From contig NZ_JANQBD010000022.1 of NCBI RefSeq assembly GCF_024722015.1, positions 106,047 through 170,046 of the forward strand: a stretch of DNA of 64,000 bases. Reading direction: 5' to 3'. Positions 41,756-50,714 of the stretch are shown piece after piece; the stretch's first letter is position 1; each line of letters opens with the position of its first letter. This DNA is from Paenibacillus radicis (ex Xue et al. 2023) (GTDB taxonomy: Bacteria > Bacillota > Bacilli > Paenibacillales > NBRC-103111). The position numbers and the translations under genes were made by a program. The notes under the pieces were generated by a model. That model did not search any database and had not been told where the DNA came from. It saw nothing but the letters and a program-made list of their open reading frames with translations.

Positions 41756-42527
41756 CACGGTCATAGTATGTATCCATAAGTTTAGCCCGATGATCATCAG
41801 CCGAGAGACGATCCTCTACCATATTATTCACGGTCAGTCTGGCCAAATCCATTAAATTATGATCACGGCTCAAATGAGCCAAATATACCCGCTTCGTCCT
41901 GGATGTCATTACATCACATAGCCCGATACCTGCCGCTTCATTCGATAAATGGCCCAAGTCACTTAGAATCCGGCGTTTAATGTTCCACGGATACTTGCCC
42001 ATACGGAGCATCTCAATATCATGGTTCGATTCCAGGACAAGTACATCGCTATCGCGGATTTGCTCCTTAACCTTGGAGCTCATATAACCGAGGTCGGTTG
42101 CTAAGCTCAGCTTTTGATCGCCTTCATAGAAACAATAGCCGACCGGCTCCGCAGCATCATGCGAAATTCCGTAAGATTCAACTCGCAGCTCGCCAAAATT
42201 CCGGAAGTCACCGGTATCCATCACACAGCGCTTGTCCTCAGCGATCTCACCAATCTGCTTATCCAGCGCAGCCCACGTCTTCTCATTAGCGTAGACAGGC
42301 AGATCGTACTTCCGAGCCATCGCTCCGAGCCCTTTTATATGATCGGCATGCTCATGTGTCACCAGAATAGCATCCAGCTCCGAGGCCGACATATCCTTTT
42401 CCTTCAACAGCTGGTCTACTTTCTTGGCACTCAATCCGGCATCAATCAGCACCTTGCTCTCTGCTGTCGCCACCACCATTGCGTTCCCCGTAGACCCGCT
42501 GGCCAAAACACTGAATCGAATTCCCAT
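41724..42527 (-). CDS. walJ: WalJ/YycJ metallo-beta-lactamase-fold hydrolase
   Basis: 267 residues from the ATG at 42527 (MGIRFSVLASGSTGNAMVV), which is the conserved WalJ start; the open frame upstream is not family-like. The zinc motif THEHADHIKG and further His/Asp ligands (SHDA, LSRDHN) are intact. WalJ is a double-stranded DNA exonuclease-like protein linked to mismatch repair and wall homeostasis in Bacillota. It is the fifth gene of the walRK-HIJ order, 88 bp after yycI. Confidence 0.95.
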   Translation of the reverse strand: MGIRFSVLASGSTGNAMVVATAESKVLIDAGLSAKKVDQLLKEKDMSASELDAILVTHEHADHIKGLGAMARKYDLPVYANEKTWAALDKQIGEIAEDKRCVMDTGDFRNFGELRVESYGISHDAAEPVGYCFYEGDQKLSLATDLGYMSSKVKEQIRDSDVLVLESNHDIEMLRMGKYPWNIKRRILSDLGHLSNEAAGIGLCDVMTSRTKRVYLAHLSRDHNLMDLARLTVNNMVEDRLSADDHRAKLMDTYYDRATEWDRLDEE

Positions 42528-42614
42528 CCGTATAACTCCCATCTGACCTTGGGATCTGCCCAACAAGCGATATTTACGAAAATCAGCTCGTCAGACAGCC
42601 CCTGGTAATGCAGC

Positions 42615-43355
42615 TTACTTTTTATTTTTCTGAGGAGGCTCTACGGCCCCGTTCAGCGCATGTACATAATAAATATCGCCATTGCCTAATGCAACCCGCC
42701 AATACGGCACCATAAACCTTGTTTGGGTATTGTAATCTTGTCCATGATACCCCAGCTTGATGCTGCTGACTACCGTTCCACTCGGAAAATAAGTTTCAAT
42801 TAAGCTTCTCAAAACCGTATAAGGCGATATTACCTTTTGCTCCTTTTGGTCTCCTTCTGATGTAACCTCGACATACTCTTGACGGTACGCTGCAACCATC
42901 CCATTTTGCTCAATGAGCTCGAGCTTCACCTCAAACATCGGAAGTGACCGATACAGCTGGTGAAACACATAGGTACCGTTCGTACTCAGCACTGGATCAT
43001 ATTGATAATTTTCCATATAAGGAATAGACGCTTTTACCGCCGCATCCTTCGTTGATCCTTTGCTCATCAGCGGACTGTATTTAAAGGGAGCATCCAACGT
43101 AATTTGCTTATCCGATTTCATCTTTTCGTCAAAACGCACTTCAATCTCCTGCAAGCGGGGTACTTCCTTAGGCATTTCAGCTGACACTTGAATGTTTTTG
43201 CTTTTGAGCAGCCTTTGAATTTCCTCAGTAGCACTGGCTGTGTTGGCGTCAAATTCCAGAAGATCCGAGCGGGTTGTCCATAACTGGAAGCCCAGCACTA
43301 AATTTAGCAATAAGAACGACAGAATCAAGATCGTTTTGGCTCGCCCCCAATCCAT
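42615..43355 (-). CDS. walI: YycI/WalI regulator of WalK
   Basis: 246 residues from the ATG at 43355 (MDWGRAKTILILSFLLLNLV), the usual start with one N-terminal membrane helix (about 7-28) and an extracellular domain. YycI and YycH interact with WalK through their membrane helices and tune its kinase activity. C-terminal residues 'PPQKNKK' are short. Located between yycH (36 bp upstream) and walJ. Confidence 0.93.
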   Translation of the reverse strand: MDWGRAKTILILSFLLLNLVLGFQLWTTRSDLLEFDANTASATEEIQRLLKSKNIQVSAEMPKEVPRLQEIEVRFDEKMKSDKQITLDAPFKYSPLMSKGSTKDAAVKASIPYMENYQYDPVLSTNGTYVFHQLYRSLPMFEVKLELIEQNGMVAAYRQEYVEVTSEGDQKEQKVISPYTVLRSLIETYFPSGTVVSSIKLGYHGQDYNTQTRFMVPYWRVALGNGDIYYVHALNGAVEPPQKNKK

Positions 43356-43391
43356 AGGCAACCCTCCCTTCCTTCTGATCCCCTGATCCAT

Positions 43392-44690
43392 TTATTCCAA
43401 AAACTCATACGTGCCATCTCGAAGCTCTACCGTCCATACCGGCACCAAGTCCATCGTTTGCTCCCCAATTACAGGACGATACCCCGGGAACACGGATATT
43501 ACAGAGCTTTTCTTGCTATATTGATTCAGCTTGGCATCTAGAATCTCGCCGCTGCTCAAAGTCAACTCTTTACTGCTCAACTTCGACAGGTCCGGTATGA
43601 TCATAGAGCGTTCATAGCTGGCTACAATTCCTTTTTGCATAACAATTTTGATAAAACCTATATTATCGCTGCGCTGGTTCATAATCGGAAGCGACATGTA
43701 ATATTGACGGAAAACAAACGCCTGATTAGACGGAAGCAGCTTCTGAGGAACTTTATAAACAGCGTATTTGCCATTCCATCCGCCATGCTGGTTCACAAAC
43801 TGCACCGCTGACAGCAGGTTATCACGCAAATCCTCCTTACTGTCCACTGGAGCTATCGGATCAGTATAAGTCATCCACCGCTGGTCGTTCTTAAGCTTCA
43901 GTCCCCGCTTCGTATCCGTATAAATCTCTGAGCCATCTCGCTCAGACAGCTTTCTTGTTATCGCAGGATCTACGAAAAAGCTTCGCTTCAACTGGTCAAC
44001 CGTATACTGGGTGAAGGGCATTCTAACTGTCGGGAAATCAATTGGCTTTAAAGGTAAATAATAATCATCACCCGCCAATTTATAGGGGACTATCTCTTCT
44101 TTTGGTAAAATACCTTCCAACGAAACGAACCGTTCAATATCTTTAGCCGATATATCTGACTTTACTACCTCATACATGGTGTTGAAAGTGTCCGTAAACA
44201 GGACTGTCCGCACATCATCTTTGGACTCCTTCGTAAAAATCCAAACCCTTGTAATAACATCATTGTCCGGAGGGAGCTCTCCCTTTAACTGCATGACCCT
44301 CTGCAGCACATTAATCGGGATACCATCTCGAAAACGTACCTCGATCCCCTGCTGCTTATTACGGATCTCATCCCAATTCAAGCCTAATACCGCGGGCGTA
44401 GTTTTGCGAAAGCCTTCCAACGAGCGCTGCTTCACATTTTCTACAACCCTCTTATAGGGATCTGTAGCCGGATACAGCACCGTATGCTGTTGATTGCCCA
44501 AATGCAGCACTACCTGGTCTGGGAATAACAGCTCCTCTAACATCGCCTGTGTTCCAATCGGCTCCGTCTTTACATACTCCTCCTGGACTAACGGGTCGAA
44601 CTTGGGTGAGCTGTACGATAAATAGTAGCTTTGCAGCAAGCTGAGTCCGACAAGCAGCACCAGTACAACTGACTTCAGCTTCTCGATCAT
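43392..44690 (-). CDS. walH: YycH/WalH regulator of WalK
   Basis: 432 residues. One N-terminal membrane helix (about 6-26) and a three-domain extracellular part typical of YycH ('SSPKFDPLVQEEYVKTEPIG', 'GWNGKYAVYKVPQ'). It overlaps the walK stop by 4 nt, so both are coupled. It works with WalI to control WalK. Confidence 0.93.
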   Translation of the reverse strand: MIEKLKSVVLVLLVGLSLLQSYYLSYSSPKFDPLVQEEYVKTEPIGTQAMLEELLFPDQVVLHLGNQQHTVLYPATDPYKRVVENVKQRSLEGFRKTTPAVLGLNWDEIRNKQQGIEVRFRDGIPINVLQRVMQLKGELPPDNDVITRVWIFTKESKDDVRTVLFTDTFNTMYEVVKSDISAKDIERFVSLEGILPKEEIVPYKLAGDDYYLPLKPIDFPTVRMPFTQYTVDQLKRSFFVDPAITRKLSERDGSEIYTDTKRGLKLKNDQRWMTYTDPIAPVDSKEDLRDNLLSAVQFVNQHGGWNGKYAVYKVPQKLLPSNQAFVFRQYYMSLPIMNQRSDNIGFIKIVMQKGIVASYERSMIIPDLSKLSSKELTLSSGEILDAKLNQYSKKSSVISVFPGYRPVIGEQTMDLVPVWTVELRDGTYEFLE

Positions 44691-46522
44691 ACCACAGCCT
44701 CCTCATTCAAAGCGTAAGGCAGCGTGAAGGTAACCTTCGTGCCTTGACCCAATTCCGATTCCAGCATAATCGTTCCGCCATGCGCCCTTACTATTTCCCG
44801 GGCAATCGACAAGCCTAAGCCTGTCCCTCCCATACTGCGCGAGCGGGCTTTATCCACTCGATAAAAACGTTCGAATATACGGCTTAAATCCTTCTTGGGA
44901 ATGCCCATTCCGTTATCTTGCACCGAAATTTCGAGCAGCTGCGGCTCCGCCCGGTGAGCTCCTATCGAGATAAGTCCACTATCCGCCGTATATTTGATTG
45001 CATTGGATACTAGGTTGTCCAATACCTGATCAATCCGGTCACGATCCAGTACAATCTCTCCTACCTCGGGCGCCACCTGAATGGCGATGTCGATGGAACG
45101 CTGCTCTAATTGGAACGAGAAGCGGTCCGCAACCTCATCCAGCATCTCCGCAACATCCGTTAGCTCCCTGCTGATAACTGCCTGCCTCGAATCCAGCCTC
45201 GACAGCTGCAACAGGTCTGTAACGAGCCGGATCATTCGCTCCGTTTCGTTACGGGTTACGCTGACGAACTTAGCCGAAAGCTGAGGATCTTCCAAAGCGC
45301 CATCCTCCAGCGCCTCCAGATAGCTCTTAATCGTCGTGAGCGGCGTCCGCAGCTCATGAGACACGTTAGCTACGAACTCGCGCCTGGACTCCTCCAGCTT
45401 CTCCTGATCGGTAACATCCTGCAGTACCGCTATGGTGCCGGCCGAGCCTTTACCTTTGCTGTAGATCGTCGTGAAGGTCAGCTTAACCGACAGCTGCTCC
45501 TCTTCATCATGATCAAAGCGCAGCAGCAGCGAAGGATACTCGCCTATTTCAAGCTTCCGCATCTCTTCTCGCGTTATGCCGAGCACCAAGGGAAGCGGCT
45601 TGCCGAGAGTCGTATCCTCGTTCAACTGCAGAATCTGCTTCGCGCGCCGGTTGATAACGATCACCTTTCCATCGTCATCCGTAGCAATCAGCCCGTCGTT
45701 CATATTCGACAGAATCGAAGCGAGTCTTTCCTTCTCTTCCTCGTTGAGCGACAAAGCATCCTTTAGCCGCTCCATCATAAAGTTGAATGTCTGCCCCAAC
45801 TGCCCGATCTCGTCGCGCCCCAGCACCGGTACCTGAGCGTTAAATCGCCCTTCCGCTACGGCCGTGGCCTGTCGCGTAATCGCTTTGATTGGATTCGTAA
45901 TGGTCGCAGACAGCATCACTCCAAGCACGACTGTTAATCCTAATGCAAACAATGTTCCCGTCAACAAAAACTGATTGATCCGGTTCATCGTGTTGTACAG
46001 CTCTTCCATGGAAGCAATGATATACACCGCTCCATTAACCTTTACCCCGGAACCGATCGGCTTGGCAATAATCATCTTGCGCATGCCGTCAAAATCGGTA
46101 AACATTCGTTGGTTATCCTTTATCCCCTGAAGCGCCCGGTTAACCTCGGTTTGTGTATTCTTCTGCCCCACAATCGCCTGGTGGCTCACCATTGAAGTCG
46201 ACAAGACAAGACCATTCGCGTCAATGACCTGAATCTCAGCGTTGCTAATTGCAAACAAATTGTTGACCACATCATTCAAATCACTATACGTTTTACGTGG
46301 CTCACCTTTATTTTCCTCGCTGTTCACGGATAAATACGGCTCCACGAACTGCGCGAGAAGCTGCGCCTGCTTGTTATGCGAATCGATGAAATCCGTCTTG
46401 AAATAACTCTCCAATGTCCGGATGAAATAAACTCCAATGAATTGCATCGCAATCAGAATCAGCAATACATAAATCGTGATCAGCTTCGACTGAATCGACT
46501 GAAAGAAACGAATCCCTTTCAT
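44687..46522 (-). CDS. walK: Cell-wall sensor histidine kinase WalK
   Basis: 611 residues. Membrane helices at about 13-33 and 185-206 flank an extracellular Cache-like domain; HAMP (about 207-258), PAS (about 265-365) and the HisKA/HATPase core follow, with phosphoacceptor His389 in NVSHELRTPL, N-box 'LDNLVSNAIKY', and DNGMGIPKKD and GTGLGLSIAR ATP-lid motifs. The essential WalRK system controls autolysins and wall metabolism. It lies 3 bp after walR and upstream of walH. Confidence 0.97.
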   Translation of the reverse strand: MKGIRFFQSIQSKLITIYVLLILIAMQFIGVYFIRTLESYFKTDFIDSHNKQAQLLAQFVEPYLSVNSEENKGEPRKTYSDLNDVVNNLFAISNAEIQVIDANGLVLSTSMVSHQAIVGQKNTQTEVNRALQGIKDNQRMFTDFDGMRKMIIAKPIGSGVKVNGAVYIIASMEELYNTMNRINQFLLTGTLFALGLTVVLGVMLSATITNPIKAITRQATAVAEGRFNAQVPVLGRDEIGQLGQTFNFMMERLKDALSLNEEEKERLASILSNMNDGLIATDDDGKVIVINRRAKQILQLNEDTTLGKPLPLVLGITREEMRKLEIGEYPSLLLRFDHDEEEQLSVKLTFTTIYSKGKGSAGTIAVLQDVTDQEKLEESRREFVANVSHELRTPLTTIKSYLEALEDGALEDPQLSAKFVSVTRNETERMIRLVTDLLQLSRLDSRQAVISRELTDVAEMLDEVADRFSFQLEQRSIDIAIQVAPEVGEIVLDRDRIDQVLDNLVSNAIKYTADSGLISIGAHRAEPQLLEISVQDNGMGIPKKDLSRIFERFYRVDKARSRSMGGTGLGLSIAREIVRAHGGTIMLESELGQGTKVTFTLPYALNEEAVV

Positions 46523-46525
46523 GTT

Positions 46526-47248
46526 TTAGAAGCCCCCGGTCTTCGTGTTGCGCATCATATAACCAAGTCCTCTGCGGGTTAAAATATACTCCGGCCTGCT
46601 TGGATCATCCTCCAGCTTCTCACGAAGCCTGCGAATGGTCACATCTACCGTCCGCACATCTCCGAAATACTCGAAGCCCCACACGGCCTGCAGCAAATGC
46701 TCACGGGTCATAACCTTCCCGCTGTTCTTGGCCATGTACTGCACAAGTTCGAATTCCCGATGCGTCAAATCAAGCGGCACCTCGTCCTTATACACCATAT
46801 ACATGTCACTGTCGATAAATAGTCCCTGAATCCGGATACCCTGCCTGGCTGCCACTTCCGTTTCTACAGCTGGCATAGTCTGTGCCTTCGTCTGCCTGCG
46901 CAAATGGGCCTTCACCCTGGCCAGCAGCTCCCGGGTACCGAAGGGCTTGGTCACGTAATCATCAGCACCCAGCTCAAGTCCCAGTACTTTATCGATCTCA
47001 CTATCCTTAGCCGTCAGCATAATAATCGGCGTATTCAGCTTGACGCGTACTTCCCGGCACACATCCATTCCATCCTTCACCGGAAGCATCAGATCAAGCA
47101 GAATCAGATCCGGTTCTTCTTTAAAGGCCAGCTCTACTGCCTTACCGCCATCATAAGCGCAGATTACCTCATGGCCTTCCTTTTCCAAATTAAACTTTAA
47201 TATATCCGCAATCGGCTGCTCATCATCGACAACCAGTATTTTCGCCAT
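46526..47248 (-). CDS. walR: Response regulator WalR
   Basis: 240 residues from the ATG at 47248. AGGCGGTGAT, one base from a perfect Shine-Dalgarno sequence, sits seven bases ahead, so I prefer it to the GTG at 47260. Receiver with phosphoacceptor Asp52 ('LILLDLMLPVKDG') and OmpR winged helix containing 'DLTHREFELVQYMAKNSGKV' and 'VWGFEYFGDVRTVDVTIRRL REKLE', the conserved WalR recognition helix. First gene of the wal operon. Confidence 0.97.
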   Translation of the reverse strand: MAKILVVDDEQPIADILKFNLEKEGHEVICAYDGGKAVELAFKEEPDLILLDLMLPVKDGMDVCREVRVKLNTPIIMLTAKDSEIDKVLGLELGADDYVTKPFGTRELLARVKAHLRRQTKAQTMPAVETEVAARQGIRIQGLFIDSDMYMVYKDEVPLDLTHREFELVQYMAKNSGKVMTREHLLQAVWGFEYFGDVRTVDVTIRRLREKLEDDPSRPEYILTRRGLGYMMRNTKTGGF

Positions 47249-47434
47249 CCCTACGATCACCGCCTGTAAGTGCTTGACATGGTATAGCTGCTTGGTAGTT
47301 CTCTAGGGGCTATTTTACGTTATCGCACCTTATCAACTATCCTTCTATTTTAGCACATTCCCAATACAAAAGTCCCCCATAAGTCATATGAATCTCCACG
47401 GTAGAATCCAAATACTTTTGAGGTAATAAAATAT

Positions 47435-47491
47435 CCCCACAAAGTGGGGTCTTGCTTCGAAGTTGATTCAGATACTTTGCGGGGAGCCCCG
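47435..47491. other. Two small hairpins in the walR/M23 gap
   Basis: CCCCAC-AAA-GTGGGG (47435-47449) and CGGGG-AG-CCCCG (47480-47491) are perfect stems. Each follows a similar word (GAATCCAAATACTTTTGAGG and GATTCAGATACTTTGCGG), so this looks like a degenerate tandem repeat. Function unknown. Confidence 0.4.
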
Positions 47492-47515
47492 AAACATATA
47501 AATTCTATATGTAAC

Positions 47516-47561
47516 AAAAGAGACATGAACGGCAGCCTTCTGCATCGTTCATGTCTCTTTT
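47516..47561 (-). terminator. Terminator of the M23 peptidase gene
   Basis: AAAAGAGACATGAACG pairs perfectly with CGTTCATGTCTCTTTT. On the minus strand the stem ends in TTTTG. It is 30 bp after the M23 gene stop. Confidence 0.8.
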
Positions 47562-47591
47562 CTATAGGTATATCAATAATAAGTATAAGTG

Positions 47592-49163
47592 CTAACGATT
47601 CAAATATTTCAAAGGATTCTCCGGCGTGTCGCTTCGTTGAACCTCGAAGTGCAAATGAACTCCAGTTGAGTCCCCGGTACTTCCCATAAAGCCAATCTTT
47701 TCACCCTTTTCAACAATCTTGCCCACTGTAACATCAATTTTGCTCAAATGTCCGTACAGTGTCTTGTAGCCATTTAGGTGATCAAGAATAATCATGTTTC
47801 CGTAACCGTCACCCTTGTTTCCTGCATAAACCACTTTTCCATTATCTGAGGCCATGATGTTCTTGTTCGAAGAAGTTAGATCGACACCCTTATGTAATGC
47901 GCCCCAACGATATCCGAAAGTACTGCTAATCGAAGACGATACTACCGGCCATGCAAACTTCCCTGAACCTTCGCCCTTGATAACCTTCGTTCCTTTACGG
48001 ACTACCGCTTTTACCGGCTCTTGAATAATTTCCTCATTTTGAACCGTTTCTTCAATCATCAGACCGTTAATCTTGGTTACAAGTATCATTACTTTCTTCA
48101 GACCGTTCTTGCCGGCCTTCAACGTTTGATCGGTTCCGAGACGCATGCTGTCATCTTTCTGGTATTCCGTCTCATACTGAATCTCTTGCTGCTCTATTAA
48201 TTTCTCTACGGTCCGAACCGCTAGAGTTGGCTGCAGAACTGTCAAATCAAGCTGCTGCCCCGCTTTGATCATATCATCTACAATCCATGGATTGTTCTGA
48301 TAAATTAACTGTTTAGGAATATTAAACTTTTTGGCAATGCAGGAGACGCAATCTCCTTTTTCCACCACGTATTTGATTGGCTGCACATCACCGGTTTCCA
48401 GCTTCTTCCTCAACTCTTCCGGATTCACCATATCTTGAGGTTGGATTGGAATATCCTTCAACTCTACCTGCTGCACGAAATCTACCTTCTGCAGTTCTAC
48501 TTCCCCTATAGGCTCAGAAGGGGTTGCTGACAATACTCTTACTTTACCCGAATCCTTCTTTTTCTCGACCACGCTCGATTTGATCTGGTCCAGCATGAGA
48601 CTCGCTGTAGCTTGATCCTTTAAAATCCCGACAGGTTTCCCATCGATAACAAGCTCAGTGCCTACCGGTTGAGCAAAAATAGCGTTGCCTAGCTTACTCA
48701 TAACTTGCTGATCGCTAGTTTCAACCATGAAAACCCTTTCATCCGTAAAGGTGACTTCAGGGGTCTTAACTACTACGTGAATATCTGAATTACTTTCGAT
48801 TAATTCCTTAGATTTGGCGGCCACAAACTGCTCGACCGAGGACTTGTCCTTCACCGTTCCAGCCTCTTGCCCATTGATTGAAACATGAACGATTTGTGCC
48901 ATATTTGCTTTTACATAAACATTTCCGCTCCACACGACTGCTGTAACCACACTAAGTACGGACACCGTCTTGGCAATATTCCATTTATGTAAAATAACTG
49001 CTTTATAGGCTTTTTGCGTGGATGCTGTTAGCTGCTCTTTAGTTAGTGCTGCAGGCTTGACCCTCATCTTGGCAGTCAATTTTTGTAATTGGATTTTGGA
49101 AAGCTTCTGCTTAGACTTGTCCAGCAGCTTCTTAGCCCAACCCATTCCTTTGAAAACTGTCAT
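47592..49163 (-). CDS. M23-family peptidoglycan peptidase with LysM and G5 domains
   Basis: 523 residues. One membrane helix near 70-90 after a basic cytoplasmic N-terminus; then a long stalk; a LysM domain (about 267-315; 'YVVEKGDCVSCIAKKFNIPK'); a G5 domain (about 320-398); and a C-terminal LytM/M23 catalytic domain with Zn ligands in HKGVDL and HLHFE. It cuts peptide cross-links in the cell wall. Position beside walR agrees with WalR control of wall hydrolases, although I could not find a clear WalR box ahead of it. Terminator at 47516-47561. Confidence 0.93.
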   Translation of the reverse strand: MTVFKGMGWAKKLLDKSKQKLSKIQLQKLTAKMRVKPAALTKEQLTASTQKAYKAVILHKWNIAKTVSVLSVVTAVVWSGNVYVKANMAQIVHVSINGQEAGTVKDKSSVEQFVAAKSKELIESNSDIHVVVKTPEVTFTDERVFMVETSDQQVMSKLGNAIFAQPVGTELVIDGKPVGILKDQATASLMLDQIKSSVVEKKKDSGKVRVLSATPSEPIGEVELQKVDFVQQVELKDIPIQPQDMVNPEELRKKLETGDVQPIKYVVEKGDCVSCIAKKFNIPKQLIYQNNPWIVDDMIKAGQQLDLTVLQPTLAVRTVEKLIEQQEIQYETEYQKDDSMRLGTDQTLKAGKNGLKKVMILVTKINGLMIEETVQNEEIIQEPVKAVVRKGTKVIKGEGSGKFAWPVVSSSISSTFGYRWGALHKGVDLTSSNKNIMASDNGKVVYAGNKGDGYGNMIILDHLNGYKTLYGHLSKIDVTVGKIVEKGEKIGFMGSTGDSTGVHLHFEVQRSDTPENPLKYLNR

Positions 49164-49351
49164 GTTCTACTCCTTTTAAGTCGTTTTTTACGGGAAAAAA
49201 TACATAAAAACACCTAAAAATAGGGACAATAAACATTGTGAAAAAAAGACTCCTTCACTAATTTACCACAACCTCACTATTTTTTTCAACATTATTCACG
49301 AGTGGCTGCTATAAACAGCCAATTTTCGTGGCAGGAGTGTGAAGTTAAACA

Positions 49352-49609
49352 ATGGAGAACATAACAGCCGTCTTTAATAACTGGACAGAAATGGATCGAG
49401 CGGCCACGGTTTTACGGGAGCAAGGTGCTATTGATATTAGGCTGACCGCAAATAGTGACACAACAAATGAAGCGGAATCCATGATGCCTAATCTGACCAG
49501 CAGCACGCTGGAAGCCGGATCCGGCTTCATTATGCAGGTCGTTGTAGAGTCATCACGATTCCGCCAAGCGGAGGATACCATATCGAGATTCGGGGGGAAT
49601 TATATGTAA
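49352..49609 (+). CDS. Small conserved-looking hypothetical protein
   Basis: 85 residues on the plus strand. AGGAG lies about 13 bases ahead of the ATG. The sequence ('MENITAVFNNWTEMDRAATV LREQGAIDI' ... 'VVVESSRFRQAEDTISRFGG') has the beta-alpha-beta-alpha pattern of YflT/general-stress-like and heavy-metal-associated-like small folds, with no cysteines. Function unknown. It is divergent from the M23 peptidase gene, from which it is separated by 188 bp. Confidence 0.7.
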   Translation: MENITAVFNNWTEMDRAATVLREQGAIDIRLTANSDTTNEAESMMPNLTSSTLEAGSGFIMQVVVESSRFRQAEDTISRFGGNYM

Positions 49610-49614
49610 TTCGG

Positions 49615-50499
49615 TTATTGCTGCTTGATCATACCTAGAAGCTGGGAGTATTCTTCCGGCTTCATGTACGTTTGCAGCAGCTGTTCAATTTCCTTAAGCT
49701 CACTGGCGGTAATACCATCCTCCATTAGCTTCGAAATATGCTGTATTTCATTTTGTGGTAGCCTCTTGACGAGCAGATTAAAAATTTTGGTTTTATCGTT
49801 TGTCGAAAGCTGCTCTTTTTTCTTCGTAAACTCTTCGCCTGAAACCACGACTTTTTCTCCTGCTTCCAAACCATTAACCGCTGCTGTTCCACCTGAAGTG
49901 GCACTACTGCTGCTCTCTTTCTTTACAGATCCGCCGATTTCCGCACTTGTCCTACTATCCTTCTTAGCCGTATTGCCTGCATCGGATCCAATACCTCTTG
50001 AAGATGTGCTGCTGGCCGTCCCTCTTGTGCTGCTTCCCGCTTCCCGGTTTGATCCCTCTGTCATTGTGTTTTGATGGCCAAATACGGCTACAGCGTCCTC
50101 GGGCGGCTTTCTCTGGGATGTACTTCCCGTGCTAGGCGGCTGCTCAGAGCCCGATTTCCCGCTTTCTCCACCACTATTCGTCATATCGGTCCCGCTCAAG
50201 CCAGTCCCGGGTTGTTCACCAAATACAGGCAGCGTCTCTGCGCCCTTTTTGCCCGAACGGCCGCTTGGGTCTACCGCCCCCGCCTCATTACCGAACAGAC
50301 GAAACGCCCCCAACTGCTTGCTGGCATGCTGCATAAATTTAGACCAATCCGGAGTCGTATTAACAGCTGATTTTAAATTATACTGCTCCAGAATCATATC
50401 CACATACGTGTTGACAACCCAAAAAGTCGACGCCACACAAATCATTGAAGTAATTATAGCGCTTATTATAAGCTTGGACAGCCATTCCATTGTTTTCAT
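49615..50499 (-). CDS. Membrane-anchored hypothetical protein with low-complexity linker
   Basis: 294 residues from the ATG at 50499, with TTGAGG six bases ahead; the in-frame TTG at 50511 overlaps it. One membrane helix near 8-30. A long Ser/Gly/Thr-rich disordered section (about 70-215) follows, then a compact charged helical domain (about 220-294; 'LSTNDKTKIFNLLVKRLPQN EIQHISKLMEDGI'). I do not recognise the domain family. Conserved position between purA and the M23 peptidase is plausible for Paenibacillus but unverified. Confidence 0.75.
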   Translation of the reverse strand: MKTMEWLSKLIISAIITSMICVASTFWVVNTYVDMILEQYNLKSAVNTTPDWSKFMQHASKQLGAFRLFGNEAGAVDPSGRSGKKGAETLPVFGEQPGTGLSGTDMTNSGGESGKSGSEQPPSTGSTSQRKPPEDAVAVFGHQNTMTEGSNREAGSSTRGTASSTSSRGIGSDAGNTAKKDSRTSAEIGGSVKKESSSSATSGGTAAVNGLEAGEKVVVSGEEFTKKKEQLSTNDKTKIFNLLVKRLPQNEIQHISKLMEDGITASELKEIEQLLQTYMKPEEYSQLLGMIKQQ

Positions 50500-50633
50500 T
50501 ATGTGCCTCAACTCCCATAGTCCTCATGTTTGCAGCTTCTCCCCACAGTATTGACGATTTTAGCGCAAACCAACCATTGTCTGGAAAAAGAACAGCCGGG
50601 TTTCGACACCTATTCCCTTCATGATCAACAAAA

Positions 50634-50680
50634 AAATAACCTCTCCAAGCCCCAACTTTCTGGCTTGTGAGAGGTTATTT
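50634..50680 (-). terminator. Terminator of purA
   Basis: AAATAACCTCTC pairs perfectly with GAGAGGTTATTT, enclosing CCAAGCC...GGCTTG that pairs further. On the minus strand the stem ends in TTATTTTTT. Confidence 0.85.
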
Positions 50681-50714
50681 GTCATTTATAAAGCGTTCAG
50701 CTTAACAGCAACAA

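Noticed and set aside
49164..49351. Possible c-di-AMP (ydaO) riboswitch or WalR box ahead of the M23 peptidase
   Set aside because: The stretch is only about 190 nt, AT-rich and lacks the ydaO consensus. TGT-like words are present but no convincing TGTWAH-N5-TGTWAH pair.
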